DNA of 64,000 nucleotides, taken from assembly GCA_900539655.1 (NCBI GenBank), contig UQCR01000005.1, forward strand, positions 80,054 to 144,053, written 5' to 3'. Below the pieces are notes generated by a model that did not search any database, was not told where the DNA came from, and was given only the letters and a program-made list of their open reading frames with translations. Numbering within the stretch: position 1 is the stretch's first letter; each line of letters starts with the position of its first letter. A program made the position numbers and the translations under genes. Of this stretch, positions 16,175-26,031 are shown in pieces. Origin of the DNA: an uncultured Robinsoniella sp. (lineage in GTDB: Bacteria; Bacillota; Clostridia; Lachnospirales; Lachnospiraceae).

Positions 16175-17425
16175 CTATTCCGTCACATTTCCATAAATTT
16201 CCATAGGTACATACGCTTTAACATAGATCCCTTCTGCTCGGTAATCCTCTTCCAGAAGCTGTCCATATTTCCTTATTAACTGGATCAAACCCGCATCAGC
16301 ATAGGGATACACCCGTTCAATCAAAATATTTTTTTCCTGTAAAATCTGTTCCAATATATTTTTCAGTTCATCCAGGCCTTCTCCGGTTTTGGCAGAAATG
16401 CACAAAGTTTTATCAGCCTTAAAATCACGCAGGGTTTCTTTCTCCGTAACCTTATCCTGTTTATTAAAAAGTGTCACCACCGTTTTATCTGTGACGCCCA
16501 GATTCGCCAGCGTTTCATAAACCACATACATCTGCTTTTCCATCTGTGGATTTGATGCATCTACCACATGCAGAATGATATCGGCATATTTTGCCTCCTC
16601 CAGCGTACTGCGAAATGCCTCAATCAGATGATGGGGCAGTTTTCGTATGAATCCAACCGTATCTGTCAGCAGAATCTCCTGGCCGCCGTTTAATGCCAGC
16701 ATCCTGGTGGTGGGATCAAGCGTTGCAAACAGTTTGTCCTCTTCCAGTACCTGTGCATCTGTCAGATGGTTCAAAAGTGTTGATTTCCCTGCATTGGTGT
16801 ATCCTACGATAGCCGCTATCAGGGTCTGGTTATTGCTCCGTTTCATGCGCACCACCTCACGATGACGCTTCACATCTGCAAGTTCACGGCCCAGCTGGGC
16901 AATTCGGTCCTTGATCAGACGCCGGTCCATCTCCAGCTTCTTTTCACCGGGTCCTCTGGTACCTATACCGCCTCCAAGACGGGACAGGGAGCTTCTAAGC
17001 CCCACCAGACGCGCCAGACGATACTTTAGCTGTGCCAGCTCCACCTGGATCTTTCCTTCACTTGTGGACGCCCTTGCAGCGAAAATATCCAGTATGATCA
17101 GTGTTCTGTCCATCACCTTCATATCCAGTTCCTGCTCCAGGTTCCGAAGCTGCGCCGGTGACAGTTCATCATCGCAGATTACTCCTGTAGCCGATAGTTC
17201 ATATGCCATTTCCCGCAGTTCCTGGATCTTTCCTTTGCCGATATAGGTTCCCGGATGAACCTGTTCCCTGTTCTGAATAATACGTCCTACCGTTACGGCT
17301 CCTGCCGTGGAAACCAGATCCTTTAATTCATCCAGGGATTCCATGGTGTCATCATCGTCGGATGTACTGACACCCACCAGAATTACTTTTTCTTCTAATT
17401 CTTCCATTTCATATAAATCCGTCAT
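16175..17425 (-). CDS. hflX: GTPase HflX
   Basis: 416 residues. The N-terminal HflX domain has GKGKIQEL and the Gly-rich segment RLGGGIGTRGPGEKKLEMDRR. The TRAFAC GTPase domain follows, with G1 GYTNAGKST, G3 DTVGF and G4 NKQD, then a C-terminal domain. HflX binds the 50S subunit and splits or rescues stalled ribosomes under stress. Its start is 11 bases after the stop of the TPR lipoprotein gene, so the two form an operon. Confidence 0.95.
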   Translation of the reverse strand: MTDLYEMEELEEKVILVGVSTSDDDDTMESLDELKDLVSTAGAVTVGRIIQNREQVHPGTYIGKGKIQELREMAYELSATGVICDDELSPAQLRNLEQELDMKVMDRTLIILDIFAARASTSEGKIQVELAQLKYRLARLVGLRSSLSRLGGGIGTRGPGEKKLEMDRRLIKDRIAQLGRELADVKRHREVVRMKRSNNQTLIAAIVGYTNAGKSTLLNHLTDAQVLEEDKLFATLDPTTRMLALNGGQEILLTDTVGFIRKLPHHLIEAFRSTLEEAKYADIILHVVDASNPQMEKQMYVVYETLANLGVTDKTVVTLFNKQDKVTEKETLRDFKADKTLCISAKTGEGLDELKNILEQILQEKNILIERVYPYADAGLIQLIRKYGQLLEEDYRAEGIYVKAYVPMEIYGNVTE

Positions 17426-17436
17426 ATTTTCTCCTG

Positions 17437-18480
17437 TTAACGTGTGGACAGGAAGTCATATTCTTTCTTACCTGCCGCATCATTTGGGTATTTTGCTATA
17501 TAAGCTGCCGCCTTGTCCTTTGCGGTCTGAAAATCCTTCTTCCGCTCATATGCCACAATCTCATTATAGAGCAAATCCTGCTTACCGGTCTCTCCATTCA
17601 GAGCCTGTCCCTTTTGTATCGTTGCAATCGCAGCATCCGGCGCATTGTCCGCCAGATCACAGAGGGCTATTCCGTTATATGCCTCAGGCGCTTCACCAAA
17701 GTCCTGCAGATACTGCTGGTATATATTTCTTGCAAGATTGGAGTCTTCCAGTTTCAGGTAGACTTTTCCAAGAAGCAGCGCAGAAGCCTTGTCCTTATCC
17801 TCAACCGGCTTTAACAGCTCTTCTTTTGCTTTTTCATAGTTCTCCAGATAATAGTATATGCGTCCCCGCTGATAATAATCCTCTGTTTTTTCTCCTCCAA
17901 TGCTCAAAGCCTTCTGCAGATATTCGTCTCCCTTTGCCGAGAGGTTTTTTTCTTTATACGCTTCATAGATATTCCAGAACAGATCATAGTCCTCAGGTGA
18001 CATGGCAGATGCTTTGTCAAAATCTGCTTTTGCTTTCGCTTCGTCTTCCTTTTGCAGATAGCAGGTTCCCCGCATATAGTAAGCGTCCCCATCTTCATCC
18101 GCGGATAAAACCTGGGTACAGGTCTCTATGGTTCCATCATAATCTTCTGATTTTAACTGGGCAGAAGCTTTATAAAGCCGGATGTCTTTTATGGTTTTCA
18201 CCATTTTTTCACCTGCATTGTCCAAAGCCGAATTTAATGCTGTGATTGCCTTATCATATTCTCCAAGTCCAATATAAGCCATACCTTCTCCCCGGTATGC
18301 CAGAACTACATCCTTCTCTTCTGCAATGGAACTTTCAAAACTTTTCAATGCTTCCTCATATTTCTGCTGTTCCATTGCCGCCATCCCCAGATTAAGTGGG
18401 CTGTTCGGATCGCTCTTAGGCTGGCATCCACTTAGTGTACATGCGGCTAAAATCACTAACAGTAGTTTTTTATATCTCAT
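17437..18480 (-). CDS. TPR-repeat lipoprotein
   Basis: 347 residues from the ATG at 18480, which follows AATGGAGGCAATACC; the longer frame to 18531 lacks this site. A lipoprotein signal with lipobox LSGC (Cys about 19) precedes about eight tetratricopeptide repeats (for example EEALKSFESSIAEEKDVVLA and EYDKAITALNSALDN), so it should be a surface scaffold on the outer face of the membrane. It lies directly upstream of hflX in one operon; I see no functional reason for this pairing. Confidence 0.82.
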   Translation of the reverse strand: MRYKKLLLVILAACTLSGCQPKSDPNSPLNLGMAAMEQQKYEEALKSFESSIAEEKDVVLAYRGEGMAYIGLGEYDKAITALNSALDNAGEKMVKTIKDIRLYKASAQLKSEDYDGTIETCTQVLSADEDGDAYYMRGTCYLQKEDEAKAKADFDKASAMSPEDYDLFWNIYEAYKEKNLSAKGDEYLQKALSIGGEKTEDYYQRGRIYYYLENYEKAKEELLKPVEDKDKASALLLGKVYLKLEDSNLARNIYQQYLQDFGEAPEAYNGIALCDLADNAPDAAIATIQKGQALNGETGKQDLLYNEIVAYERKKDFQTAKDKAAAYIAKYPNDAAGKKEYDFLSTR

Positions 18481-18639
18481 GGTATTGCCTCCATTACAAA
18501 AATATTCTTGATTTAGTATATCAGATATCACCTTAGAAATATAGTGGTTTTTTATTAATTCGGATTATCATATATACTGCAACAGGACCGAGAATCCGCA
18601 GATTATCAGCCCTGTTGTAACATATTTATACAATTTGTA

Positions 18640-19659
18640 TTATACTGTCTCCCGTCTTTTGCGAAAACTTATGAAGTACAAAATGATTGACAGCATACTG
18701 AAGAATACACAATGAAAGAATGACAGAATCATATCAATCTGCGGCTGATGCTTTGCGGATTGTATGAGGAAGAGAAAATCCTCTTCTTTCTTTTTCCATA
18801 AATTTGTCCAGAAATCAAAATCCGACCATTTTGTAGGTATCATTTCTTTTGGGATTGTAATAAAACGTGAAATTCCCCATATGGTCATGACCAGCAACAC
18901 AATCACGGCACCCCACCAGATATAGGAAGAGATTCCCTGTCCTTTTTCTTCTCTGGCATATCGAAGCAGGGTAATCATAATTCCGAATGCAAATAACACC
19001 GGCAGAATCAGTATCAGTATTCTGGTAATCCCTTTTAAAAGATCCAGATTCATGATTTTCCCATCCAGAGAATGCCTCATTAAGAATTCATTGACGGTGT
19101 TTTCCGTCTCACTTCCCTCCGGAACCTTCATGGTAATACTGTCCAGATTCTGTTCTTCCCCATCTGCCTGCATTACTACCAGCTGCCTTTCGTCATCAAT
19201 CCCTTTTAGGAGTCCCCTTATGGTCAGCTTTCGGTCCAGATACTCCAGCTGCTTTCCTGCCACATCCGTACTGCCAAACAGTTCATAGGCAGTTTTTTCA
19301 TCAATTAAACAGCCATTTTTATCATCTGGTGCAAGTGCTGCCGTCCCATTAAAAAGAAGCTGGGGATTATTGCAGACCAATACAGCTGTTGCAGAGCTGC
19401 TTCGCTGGTATTTTTTGTTTGACAGCCTGGCATTTTCTTTTTCCCCCCAGATAGTAAACGGCAGCGGATTATCCTGCTTTTGTTCTGCTTTCTGAACTGC
19501 CAGGGCTGATTTTGCATCTAACCGGCTATCCGTCAGGACAGCCGTAGCTGTCCCCGGATTATCACTCATTATCTTACCATTATAGAAAACTGCCAGGCCA
19601 TAGCATAGTATCATAAGAAGCGCACCTGCTATTCCCGTCCAATACTTTTTTAGCATCAT
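18640..19659 (-). CDS. Membrane protein with MacB-like extracellular domain
   Basis: 339 residues. One membrane helix near residues 8-28, then an extracellular region of about 180 residues whose CLIDEKTAYELFGSTDVAGKQL and GLLKG stretches resemble the MacB periplasmic core domain of ABC exporter permeases, then three more helices (about 208-230, 243-262 and 310-332). It overlaps the upstream adaptor gene by ATGA. Unlike MacB it has no ATPase domain and no ATPase gene lies beside it. It is the last gene of the 23.3-25.6 kb solute-binding/permease operon. A role with the adaptor in export or signalling is inferred only from that. Confidence 0.6.
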   Translation of the reverse strand: MMLKKYWTGIAGALLMILCYGLAVFYNGKIMSDNPGTATAVLTDSRLDAKSALAVQKAEQKQDNPLPFTIWGEKENARLSNKKYQRSSSATAVLVCNNPQLLFNGTAALAPDDKNGCLIDEKTAYELFGSTDVAGKQLEYLDRKLTIRGLLKGIDDERQLVVMQADGEEQNLDSITMKVPEGSETENTVNEFLMRHSLDGKIMNLDLLKGITRILILILPVLFAFGIMITLLRYAREEKGQGISSYIWWGAVIVLLVMTIWGISRFITIPKEMIPTKWSDFDFWTNLWKKKEEDFLFLIQSAKHQPQIDMILSFFHCVFFSMLSIILYFISFRKRRETV

Positions 19660-21497
19660 TCCTCTGCCAGCCGCACACGACTGCCTCCTGAAATATTCTT
19701 ATCTGTTCCTGTAATTATTTTCTGGTCACTTGTAATCGTTCCGTCTGAAAGAGCTGCAAAATTTTCATTCTGGTCTAATACCTTTACCACTACCTTCTGA
19801 GCCTTTAATTCATTTCCAAGGACAGATTCTGTTTCCTGGATTACATATACGAATCTTTCATTGTTATCCTCATGGAGTGCAGAAATCGGTACACAGGTCC
19901 GGTAGGTCTTTGACATTCTGGTTACCTCAAACTCTGCTGCAGTACCTATCTCTAACGTGTCTGCAGGTAATTTTACGGTAACATCCAGCATCTCTTTATT
20001 TTCTTCGTTAGCCTTTACCGATTCAACCTTCAGTCCTTCCACCGGATTTCCGTTATTACCGGGTTTTATTACCACCGGATCGTTTTTCGCAAGATATTTT
20101 TCCTGGTCAGCCGGTACCTGTGCCACAAATTTACTTCCATTAGTGGTATCCGCAAGCAGCATGGCTGTTCCATCCATAGTCTTATCTCCGGTTGTAACCG
20201 CTATTTTTGTCACGATTCCCTTGATGGGGGCTTTTATCTGTCCTCCTGCCGCCAGCAGGGCCTCCAGCTTCTGTAACTCCATCTGAAGTTTTTCTTTATC
20301 CAGTTTACTGATTTTATCCGTGCTGTCCGTTCCTTCCGGGGCATTGGCATCTTCTAATGCCCGTTTCGCTGTACGTACTCCATCGTCCCTTGCATTTACC
20401 GCATCGTCATATGCCTGCTGCTTTGTGTTTACATCCTCTATTAGCAGCTGCTCCTGCTCCTGTGAAGCTTTAGACTGGCTTGCAGACTGTTCCTGCTGAT
20501 ATTGCTGTATCGCCTGTTCAGCCGAAGCTTTTTCATTCTGCGCCTTTTCCACTTTTTTATTTGCTTTCTCCAGCTCACTCTTATACTGGTTCCGTACTTC
20601 CTTTTCAACCTTGGACAGATCCTCTGTTTCGGGAGCCTTAGTCTGCGGCTGGGTCTGTGGCTGAGTTTGAGGCTGAGTCTGCGGCTGGGTTTGGGACTGC
20701 GCTGCCGTCTGGGGTGATGCTTCGTTTTCATCACCGGCTGTCTCTGCAGGGGGTTCCGTCTGCGCTTCTGTAAACGCTGATGCCTGCGCCTGAGCTTTTG
20801 CCGCCTGGTCCTGGGCTTCCTGATTTTTCTTTTCCGCTGCATCTAATGCCTTATTTACTTCCCGTTCAATTTTCCTCTCCAGTTCTTTAAGTTCATCCTG
20901 TGCCTGCTGAAGCGCTTTTTCTTTTGCTTTCAGGGTCTTGTTAAGCTCCGCAAATACAGCATCGTTCCCGTCTGTGGGAATTCCCTGCTGATTCCGGTAA
21001 TCCTGCAGCTTTTGCTGCGCCTTCTGCAATGCATCTGCTGCTCTGGTTACAGCTTCGTTTCCTTTTCCCGCTGCCAGATTCACATCCTGCTCCGCCCTGT
21101 CCCTGGTACTTGATTTTTTCTGCTCCTCTGCATTGGACTTACTCTCATTATCCCCTTCTGTAAGTTCCATTTTTTGTATTTCCTGCTTCTTAAGAAGAAT
21201 CTGTTCCTTCAGGTTGGCTATATCCAGATCAAACAACAGATCACCTGCCTCTACAGACTGCCCCTCACTTACGTAAATTGTCTGTACCTTTGCGTCTCCG
21301 ATTGTGGATACCGCCTGTTCCCGGTTCTGCATTACCTTACCGCTACCGGTTACTGTATGGTCAATTGTCATGTTCTGTGCTGATTTTGTCTGAACATTTG
21401 CCAGACTGGCGCTGTCTGCTGCTCTGGATAGCACTGTAAACAGCAGCATCAGAACTAAAAATGAAGCTAATATTTTAATTATTTTTTTTCTGTCCAT
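19656..21497 (-). CDS. HlyD/MacA-like membrane-fusion (adaptor) protein
   Basis: 613 residues. A signal anchor (about 7-26) leads to a split lipoyl-like barrel: TVTGSGKVMQNREQAV..SVEAGDLLFDLD near 47-95 and IKAPIKGIVTKIAVTTGDK near 425. Between the halves lies an unusually long Lys/Gln/Ala-rich coiled coil interrupted by a low-complexity run of QTQP repeats (about residues 265-290). C-terminal beta-barrel parts (TVKLPADTLEIGTAAEFEVTR) follow. Adaptors of this class link inner-membrane pumps to outer components or shape the substrate path. It lies 5 bases after a sugar-type permease gene and overlaps the MacB-like gene. Confidence 0.8.
   Translation of the reverse strand: MDRKKIIKILASFLVLMLLFTVLSRAADSASLANVQTKSAQNMTIDHTVTGSGKVMQNREQAVSTIGDAKVQTIYVSEGQSVEAGDLLFDLDIANLKEQILLKKQEIQKMELTEGDNESKSNAEEQKKSSTRDRAEQDVNLAAGKGNEAVTRAADALQKAQQKLQDYRNQQGIPTDGNDAVFAELNKTLKAKEKALQQAQDELKELERKIEREVNKALDAAEKKNQEAQDQAAKAQAQASAFTEAQTEPPAETAGDENEASPQTAAQSQTQPQTQPQTQPQTQPQTKAPETEDLSKVEKEVRNQYKSELEKANKKVEKAQNEKASAEQAIQQYQQEQSASQSKASQEQEQLLIEDVNTKQQAYDDAVNARDDGVRTAKRALEDANAPEGTDSTDKISKLDKEKLQMELQKLEALLAAGGQIKAPIKGIVTKIAVTTGDKTMDGTAMLLADTTNGSKFVAQVPADQEKYLAKNDPVVIKPGNNGNPVEGLKVESVKANEENKEMLDVTVKLPADTLEIGTAAEFEVTRMSKTYRTCVPISALHEDNNERFVYVIQETESVLGNELKAQKVVVKVLDQNENFAALSDGTITSDQKIITGTDKNISGGSRVRLAEE
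20645..20695. repeat. In-frame 12-bp repeats encoding QTQP units
   Basis: Imperfect copies of a 12-base unit around CTGAGTCTGCGG encode the Gln-Thr-Gln-Pro run in the coiled-coil region of the adaptor protein. The unit is a multiple of three, so copy-number change would keep the frame. Confidence 0.7.
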
Positions 21498-21502
21498 GTC
21501 AC

Positions 21503-22342
21503 CTACTCCTTTACCGCCGCTGCTACGATTCCCTGTTCCAGATAATCCTGTCCTCCCATGAAGACCAGGATTGCCGGAATTAATGTTACAATTGAAGTTG
21601 TAAATGCAATCCCCGCCTGTTCCAACCCTATATTAGGCAGGAACAATGATAACGGCCACAATGTTTTATCTTTTAAAAATGTAAGCGGCTGCTCTATCAG
21701 ATTCCAATATTCTAAGAAACCCAACACCATAGCCGATATAATGCCTGCAGAACCCAGGGGTATTCCCAACCAGAAAAAGATCTGTATATTTCCGGCGCCG
21801 TCAATCTTCGCCGATTCAATTACCGCATCGGGAACACTTTCAAAAAAACGGTACATAATGAACACCGGAAAGGTTGAAAAAACTGCCGGCAATATGATGC
21901 CAAGGTGGGTATCTATCAGATGCAGTTTATCTAAGACCAGATAATTTGAAAGCATCAATACCTGGAACGGCATCATCATTAGCATAATATAGAGTGTAAA
22001 CAATACTTTTCGGAATGGAAATTTAAATTTGGCAAATCCCCATGCCGCAGGCACGCCGATCAGCAGCTGCCCCAGTAAAATTCCCACTACCAGTTTGACG
22101 GAATTCCAGAACATCTTGAAAAACTCCGGCGAGTCTATCAGCAGTTCCACATACGAACGCAGGGTAGGCGACATAGGTATCAGGCGCCATTCCACATAAC
22201 CGCTGGTACCGGCAAGAACCGGCTTTAGATTTTCCTTTAGTTCCGATGCACTCATAAATGATCCGGTAAACAAAAAGATGATGGGATAGCAGGCAACAAA
22301 TGCCAAGAGGCATAAAAAAACTAATACAATTTTTTTCTTCAT
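21503..22342 (-). CDS. Carbohydrate-type ABC permease, MalG family
   Basis: 279 residues with six membrane helices and the permease signature EAA loop (ESAKIDGAGNIQIFFWLGIPLG) that docks with the ATPase. These permeases pair with a MalF-type partner to import sugars or oligosaccharides. It lies 6 bases after the MalF-type gene. No ATP-binding subunit is encoded in the operon; in Firmicutes a shared ATPase such as MsmX commonly serves such importers. Confidence 0.9.
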   Translation of the reverse strand: MKKKIVLVFLCLLAFVACYPIIFLFTGSFMSASELKENLKPVLAGTSGYVEWRLIPMSPTLRSYVELLIDSPEFFKMFWNSVKLVVGILLGQLLIGVPAAWGFAKFKFPFRKVLFTLYIMLMMMPFQVLMLSNYLVLDKLHLIDTHLGIILPAVFSTFPVFIMYRFFESVPDAVIESAKIDGAGNIQIFFWLGIPLGSAGIISAMVLGFLEYWNLIEQPLTFLKDKTLWPLSLFLPNIGLEQAGIAFTTSIVTLIPAILVFMGGQDYLEQGIVAAAVKE

Positions 22343-22348
22343 CCTTTT

Positions 22349-23233
22349 CTACTCCTTTGTATCCCATGCTTTTTGCAGTAACATAATTAATATAAATATA
22401 ACCAGTGCATTCACAACAGCTGCTGCTGCCATCTTATCCAGTTCCAGATTCCGGAACCAGTTACTCAGCAGATGCTGGATCAGATAGATACTGGTATCGG
22501 GATAATCACCCGCCACCAGATACGCCTCCCTGAATACCTTAAAGGAGTTCAGGAACGACAGTACTGCTATGGTAAATAGCGACGGAAGGAGATTTGGTAA
22601 TGTAATTTTCCAGAAACATTTCCATTCCCCCGCCCCATCTACTTTAGCGGCTTCATATACGCTCTCAGATATACCTGAAAGTCCCGCCACCCAAAGGACG
22701 ATATCATACCCCAGATTCTTCCACACGTAGCTGAATACCAGTATCCAGAATGCATATCCCGTATTCATCCAGTCTACGGTTGATCCGCCAAACTTTTCTA
22801 TAATACCATTTAACATTCCATGATTGTCAAACAGCAGCCTCCACAACAATACGATGGATGCTACCGGTATTGCCATTGGAATCAGAAAGCTGCTTTTTAA
22901 CAGACTTCCAAACTTTTTCTGCCTATGTAAAAATACTGCGATCAGCAGCGACAGTATAATCAGTATCGGAATACATATCGCTACAAACCTGACGGTATTA
23001 CCTGCTGCCTGCTTGAAGGCGGGATTGGTAAATATTGTAATATAATTATTCAAACCTACCCATTTACCATTGATTGCCTCTGAAAATGACCTTCGTATGA
23101 CATCCAGAAACGGAATTAATACAAATATACTAACGCCGATAAAACTGGGAAGGATAAAGAGCAAGCCCGCCCATTCATATTTAGTTTTTTTTCTTATCTT
23201 ACTTCTGCCTTTTATCTTCATATTTATTCTCAT
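22349..23233 (-). CDS. Carbohydrate-type ABC permease, MalF family
   Basis: 294 residues, six membrane helices, and the EAA loop EAAKVDGAGEWKCFWKITLPNL. It carries the N-terminal LFILPSFIGVSIFVLIPFL typical of the family. It is the heterodimer partner of the MalG-type product encoded 6 bases downstream, and lies 45 bases after the solute-binding protein gene. Confidence 0.9.
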   Translation of the reverse strand: MRINMKIKGRSKIRKKTKYEWAGLLFILPSFIGVSIFVLIPFLDVIRRSFSEAINGKWVGLNNYITIFTNPAFKQAAGNTVRFVAICIPILIILSLLIAVFLHRQKKFGSLLKSSFLIPMAIPVASIVLLWRLLFDNHGMLNGIIEKFGGSTVDWMNTGYAFWILVFSYVWKNLGYDIVLWVAGLSGISESVYEAAKVDGAGEWKCFWKITLPNLLPSLFTIAVLSFLNSFKVFREAYLVAGDYPDTSIYLIQHLLSNWFRNLELDKMAAAAVVNALVIFILIMLLQKAWDTKE

Positions 23234-23278
23234 ATGACGCCCCTGCGGATGCTTCCCTTCTATGAAACTATTAACCTG

Positions 23279-25627
23279 TTATTCTGACAAGTACAGATTT
23301 ATCTTCTTTATTACATTTTTGACTGCCTCTTCACTGGTAATATTGCCCTGCACACATTGCTCTGCCTGCTCTTTAATATTTTTTTTGATTTCTTCGTCCT
23401 CCAGTGCGGGTGTGGTCAATGACTCAACCATATCATTCAGCTCCCCAATGTCAGATTCCGACAGCTGCTTCACCTTGAACTCTTTGTTTTCACCGTCGGC
23501 ATCCAGGTATGGTACCGCTTCTCCCAAACTTTCGCCTGCGGTTTGAATTCCCTCATCAAATGCTGCTTTATTCACGGGTAATCCTCCACCCTGATTTATA
23601 CGCTGAGCATCTATGGAAAGTAAGAACTCCACAAATATACCTGCTGTGTCCGTATCTGCACTTTTACTGCTGATACCAATCGTCGCCATTGGTACAAAAG
23701 CATTGGACGTCTGTCCGTTTAAGAGTTTCACAGCTCCGTTTCCTATTGCCTGATTAGCTGAAACCACCTGAACATACTGATTAAAATCGGATAAAAGTCC
23801 AATATTCAGAAAGTTTTCTTCTCCCACAAGCTTTCCTATACCTCCATTTATATTGTAAAATGAAGACTTCCCGTATTCACCCAAAACCATTGCTTCCTCT
23901 GTATCTGTATGATTATCGCTCTCATAAACTTGCTTTAACTTTGTATAGTATTCTTTTAATGCATTTTCATTTAAGGTTCCGTCTTCATTTAACCATGCAG
24001 CAGAATTGCTCGCATACAGCTTTTCAACCAGATCCCCCGCTTCCAAATTACCCAGTATTCCTTTATCCGGATTTTCTTTTTTCAGTTTTTCAATCTGCTC
24101 TGCCAATGAAGATAAATCATTGATATTCCCGATGTCCTCTTTGCTTCCCTGAATAAGAGGTATCTTAAATCTGGTTGGAATTGCCTGGACCTTTTCCCCG
24201 TTTGCATAAGTCTTTTTAATGCTTTCAATGAATCCCCCGGTATTTTCTGCTTTATTTATGATTTCTGTGAGGTCCGTCAGCAGTCCTTTTTTCAGATAGG
24301 ATTTCACCGGCATTCCATCCAATACTAAGACATCCGGTCCCTTTCCTGCCATTATGTTTGTATTTAAAGTACGGAGTGCATCTGAAACCGTAACCGCATC
24401 ATGATCTGACGTCCCTATTTCCATACTAACGAAGATATCTGGATTCTTTTTCTGGAATAATGCAATTGCCTGACGCATTTCCCCATTGTCCTTTAGACTG
24501 TATACTTTTACCTCCTTGCTGGGTGTGGAAGGTGTGTCTCTGGAGTAAGTATATTGAAAGAGTTTATAGGTATCATATCCCTCCGCCCCGGCAACTAAAA
24601 ATGATCCGTCTTTCAGCACAGCCAGAGAAATAAACGAAAATTCAGGATTTCCCATGGAGGTTATAGCACCATTAATTACCTGTTCTACCAGATTCCCACC
24701 GATTGTATGGCTGAATAAACCACCGTTGGAACTAAAGAATACCGATTTATCATCTTTTCCTTTTGTAAATTTAAATGCATCCCCAGCACCGCTTATCAGC
24801 TGCACTAAATCTGTATCATCCTTCCCCTTTAACAATTGGTCATCCAGAGCCGCATCTTTTTCCATTTGTTCACCGGTAGCAAGATTATATAACTGTACTT
24901 CCGTATTGGTTACCATGATCAGAGTATTCCCTGCCACTTCAAATGATAGAACATAGCCGTCTTTTTCGACTCCATTGAAACTTCGTTTTATTTCGCCGGT
25001 CTTGGGATCTATGACATGTATATTATTTTCAAAGTCCAATCCGATCAGGCTTCCATCTTCCGTATAGGAAAATTTAGAAACTGCGTTTTCAAATGATATG
25101 GACCCATCTGAGGATGTTTCCTCTTCTTCCGGATTTTGTCTGCTTATCTGGGGTAGTTTTAATGCTAATTCATTAGCTTTCCCGTCCTTATCCATAATCC
25201 AGTAATCAACGGAGGATTCCTTCGTATCTGCTGTCCTGCCCATAACAGCAATCACCATTTCTCCCTCAGGAGAAACTGCTGAAGCAATAATCTGTGCCTG
25301 ATTCTTTTCTGTTTCTTCCGGCAGGCTGCTCACTTTTGTCCATGTGCTTCCACCATCCTCTGAATCCCAACCCGAGGAATGATTTTGATTGTCTGAGGCC
25401 AGCATTCTAACCCGGCCGTCTGCCAATGTATTCATATTAATAATTTTACTCATTCCCTGGGGAAGCTTTCGTTCTTCTTCCAGATACCTGCCCATTGCAG
25501 ACGTATTTGTACCTTTGGCGCCCTCTATGGAATTTTCACTCTTACCGATTGCGCACCCAGCGAGTGTGCTTATAGATATAACGGCAGCCAGGGATAGCCC
25601 CAGCACCTTTTTTATGATTGATTTCAT
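23279..25627 (-). CDS. Lipoprotein: beta-propeller fused to extracellular solute-binding domain
   Basis: About 782 residues from the ATG at 25627; the start is chosen for the lipoprotein signal MKSIIKKVLGLSLAAVISIS with lipobox LAGC, although no strong RBS is seen, and an ATG at 25639 or the GTG at 25672 remain possible. Residues ~40-370 look like a beta-propeller (Asp-box SEDGGSTWTKV, then repeated blades such as GSLIGLDFENNIHVIDPKTG). Residues ~385-782 are a family 1 solute-binding domain (MRQAIALFQKKNPDIFVSMEIG; KGPDVLVLDGMPV). Solute-binding proteins are usually 400-450 residues, so the propeller is an added ligand- or polymer-contact module. It is first in a five-gene operon divergent from a response regulator. 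Confidence 0.8.
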   Translation of the reverse strand: MKSIIKKVLGLSLAAVISISTLAGCAIGKSENSIEGAKGTNTSAMGRYLEEERKLPQGMSKIINMNTLADGRVRMLASDNQNHSSGWDSEDGGSTWTKVSSLPEETEKNQAQIIASAVSPEGEMVIAVMGRTADTKESSVDYWIMDKDGKANELALKLPQISRQNPEEEETSSDGSISFENAVSKFSYTEDGSLIGLDFENNIHVIDPKTGEIKRSFNGVEKDGYVLSFEVAGNTLIMVTNTEVQLYNLATGEQMEKDAALDDQLLKGKDDTDLVQLISGAGDAFKFTKGKDDKSVFFSSNGGLFSHTIGGNLVEQVINGAITSMGNPEFSFISLAVLKDGSFLVAGAEGYDTYKLFQYTYSRDTPSTPSKEVKVYSLKDNGEMRQAIALFQKKNPDIFVSMEIGTSDHDAVTVSDALRTLNTNIMAGKGPDVLVLDGMPVKSYLKKGLLTDLTEIINKAENTGGFIESIKKTYANGEKVQAIPTRFKIPLIQGSKEDIGNINDLSSLAEQIEKLKKENPDKGILGNLEAGDLVEKLYASNSAAWLNEDGTLNENALKEYYTKLKQVYESDNHTDTEEAMVLGEYGKSSFYNINGGIGKLVGEENFLNIGLLSDFNQYVQVVSANQAIGNGAVKLLNGQTSNAFVPMATIGISSKSADTDTAGIFVEFLLSIDAQRINQGGGLPVNKAAFDEGIQTAGESLGEAVPYLDADGENKEFKVKQLSESDIGELNDMVESLTTPALEDEEIKKNIKEQAEQCVQGNITSEEAVKNVIKKINLYLSE

Positions 25628-25769
25628 ATTGATACCCATTGCATATTGCAGGACTACCTGCAATACTGCCACAAAATGTACAGGGTGAAAGAATTACAGT
25701 GTGGCTTCCTTCCATTTTAAAATTTTCTTTCACGCAGTTCTCCTGTTAATTTGTTACTTTTCGGATTTC

Positions 25770-25897
25770 TTACTCTTTTAATCTGTTACACTTATAATCT
25801 GTTACTTTTTTAATCTGCTACTCTTATAATCTGCTACTCTTATAATCTCTTACTCTTATAATCTGCTGCTCTTATTATCTGCTACTCTCTTAATCTA
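25770..25897. repeat. Eight copies of a 16-bp tandem repeat
   Basis: Consecutive 16-base units close to CTACTCTTATAATCTG, with a more diverged ninth copy at 25754-25769. They fill the middle of the 453-base gap between the solute-binding lipoprotein and the response regulator. They are non-coding. They could be binding sites for the neighbouring regulator or a slippage-prone array. I see no other gene in this gap. Confidence 0.88.
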
Positions 25898-26031
25898 TTC
25901 CTCTTTTTCTTTATTTCCTGTTCATCATAGCATCCCTTTCTCTAAGTTATCTCTAAAATTTATATATTTATTAGAAAATTATATCTTTCACAATTACTTC
26001 ACAATTTATTGTCTGTCCATGGGATTTTTTA

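Noticed and set aside
17307..18245. 312-codon open frame on the plus strand
   Set aside because: It lies opposite hflX and the TPR lipoprotein gene, both of which have clear motifs and ribosome binding sites; the translation has no recognisable domain.
18581..18620. Hairpin upstream of the MacB-like gene end as a terminator
   Set aside because: The stem GCAACAGG/CCTGTTGT has a long loop and no U-tract, so I did not list it as a terminator.
20441..20842. Lys/Arg-rich open frame opposite phase to the adaptor gene
   Set aside because: It is a shifted reading of the Gln/Ala/Lys-rich coiled-coil region of the adaptor on the same strand.
25770..25897. Possible plasmid-type replication iterons
   Set aside because: The array lies between chromosomal-type genes, with no Rep gene, DnaA boxes or partition genes.
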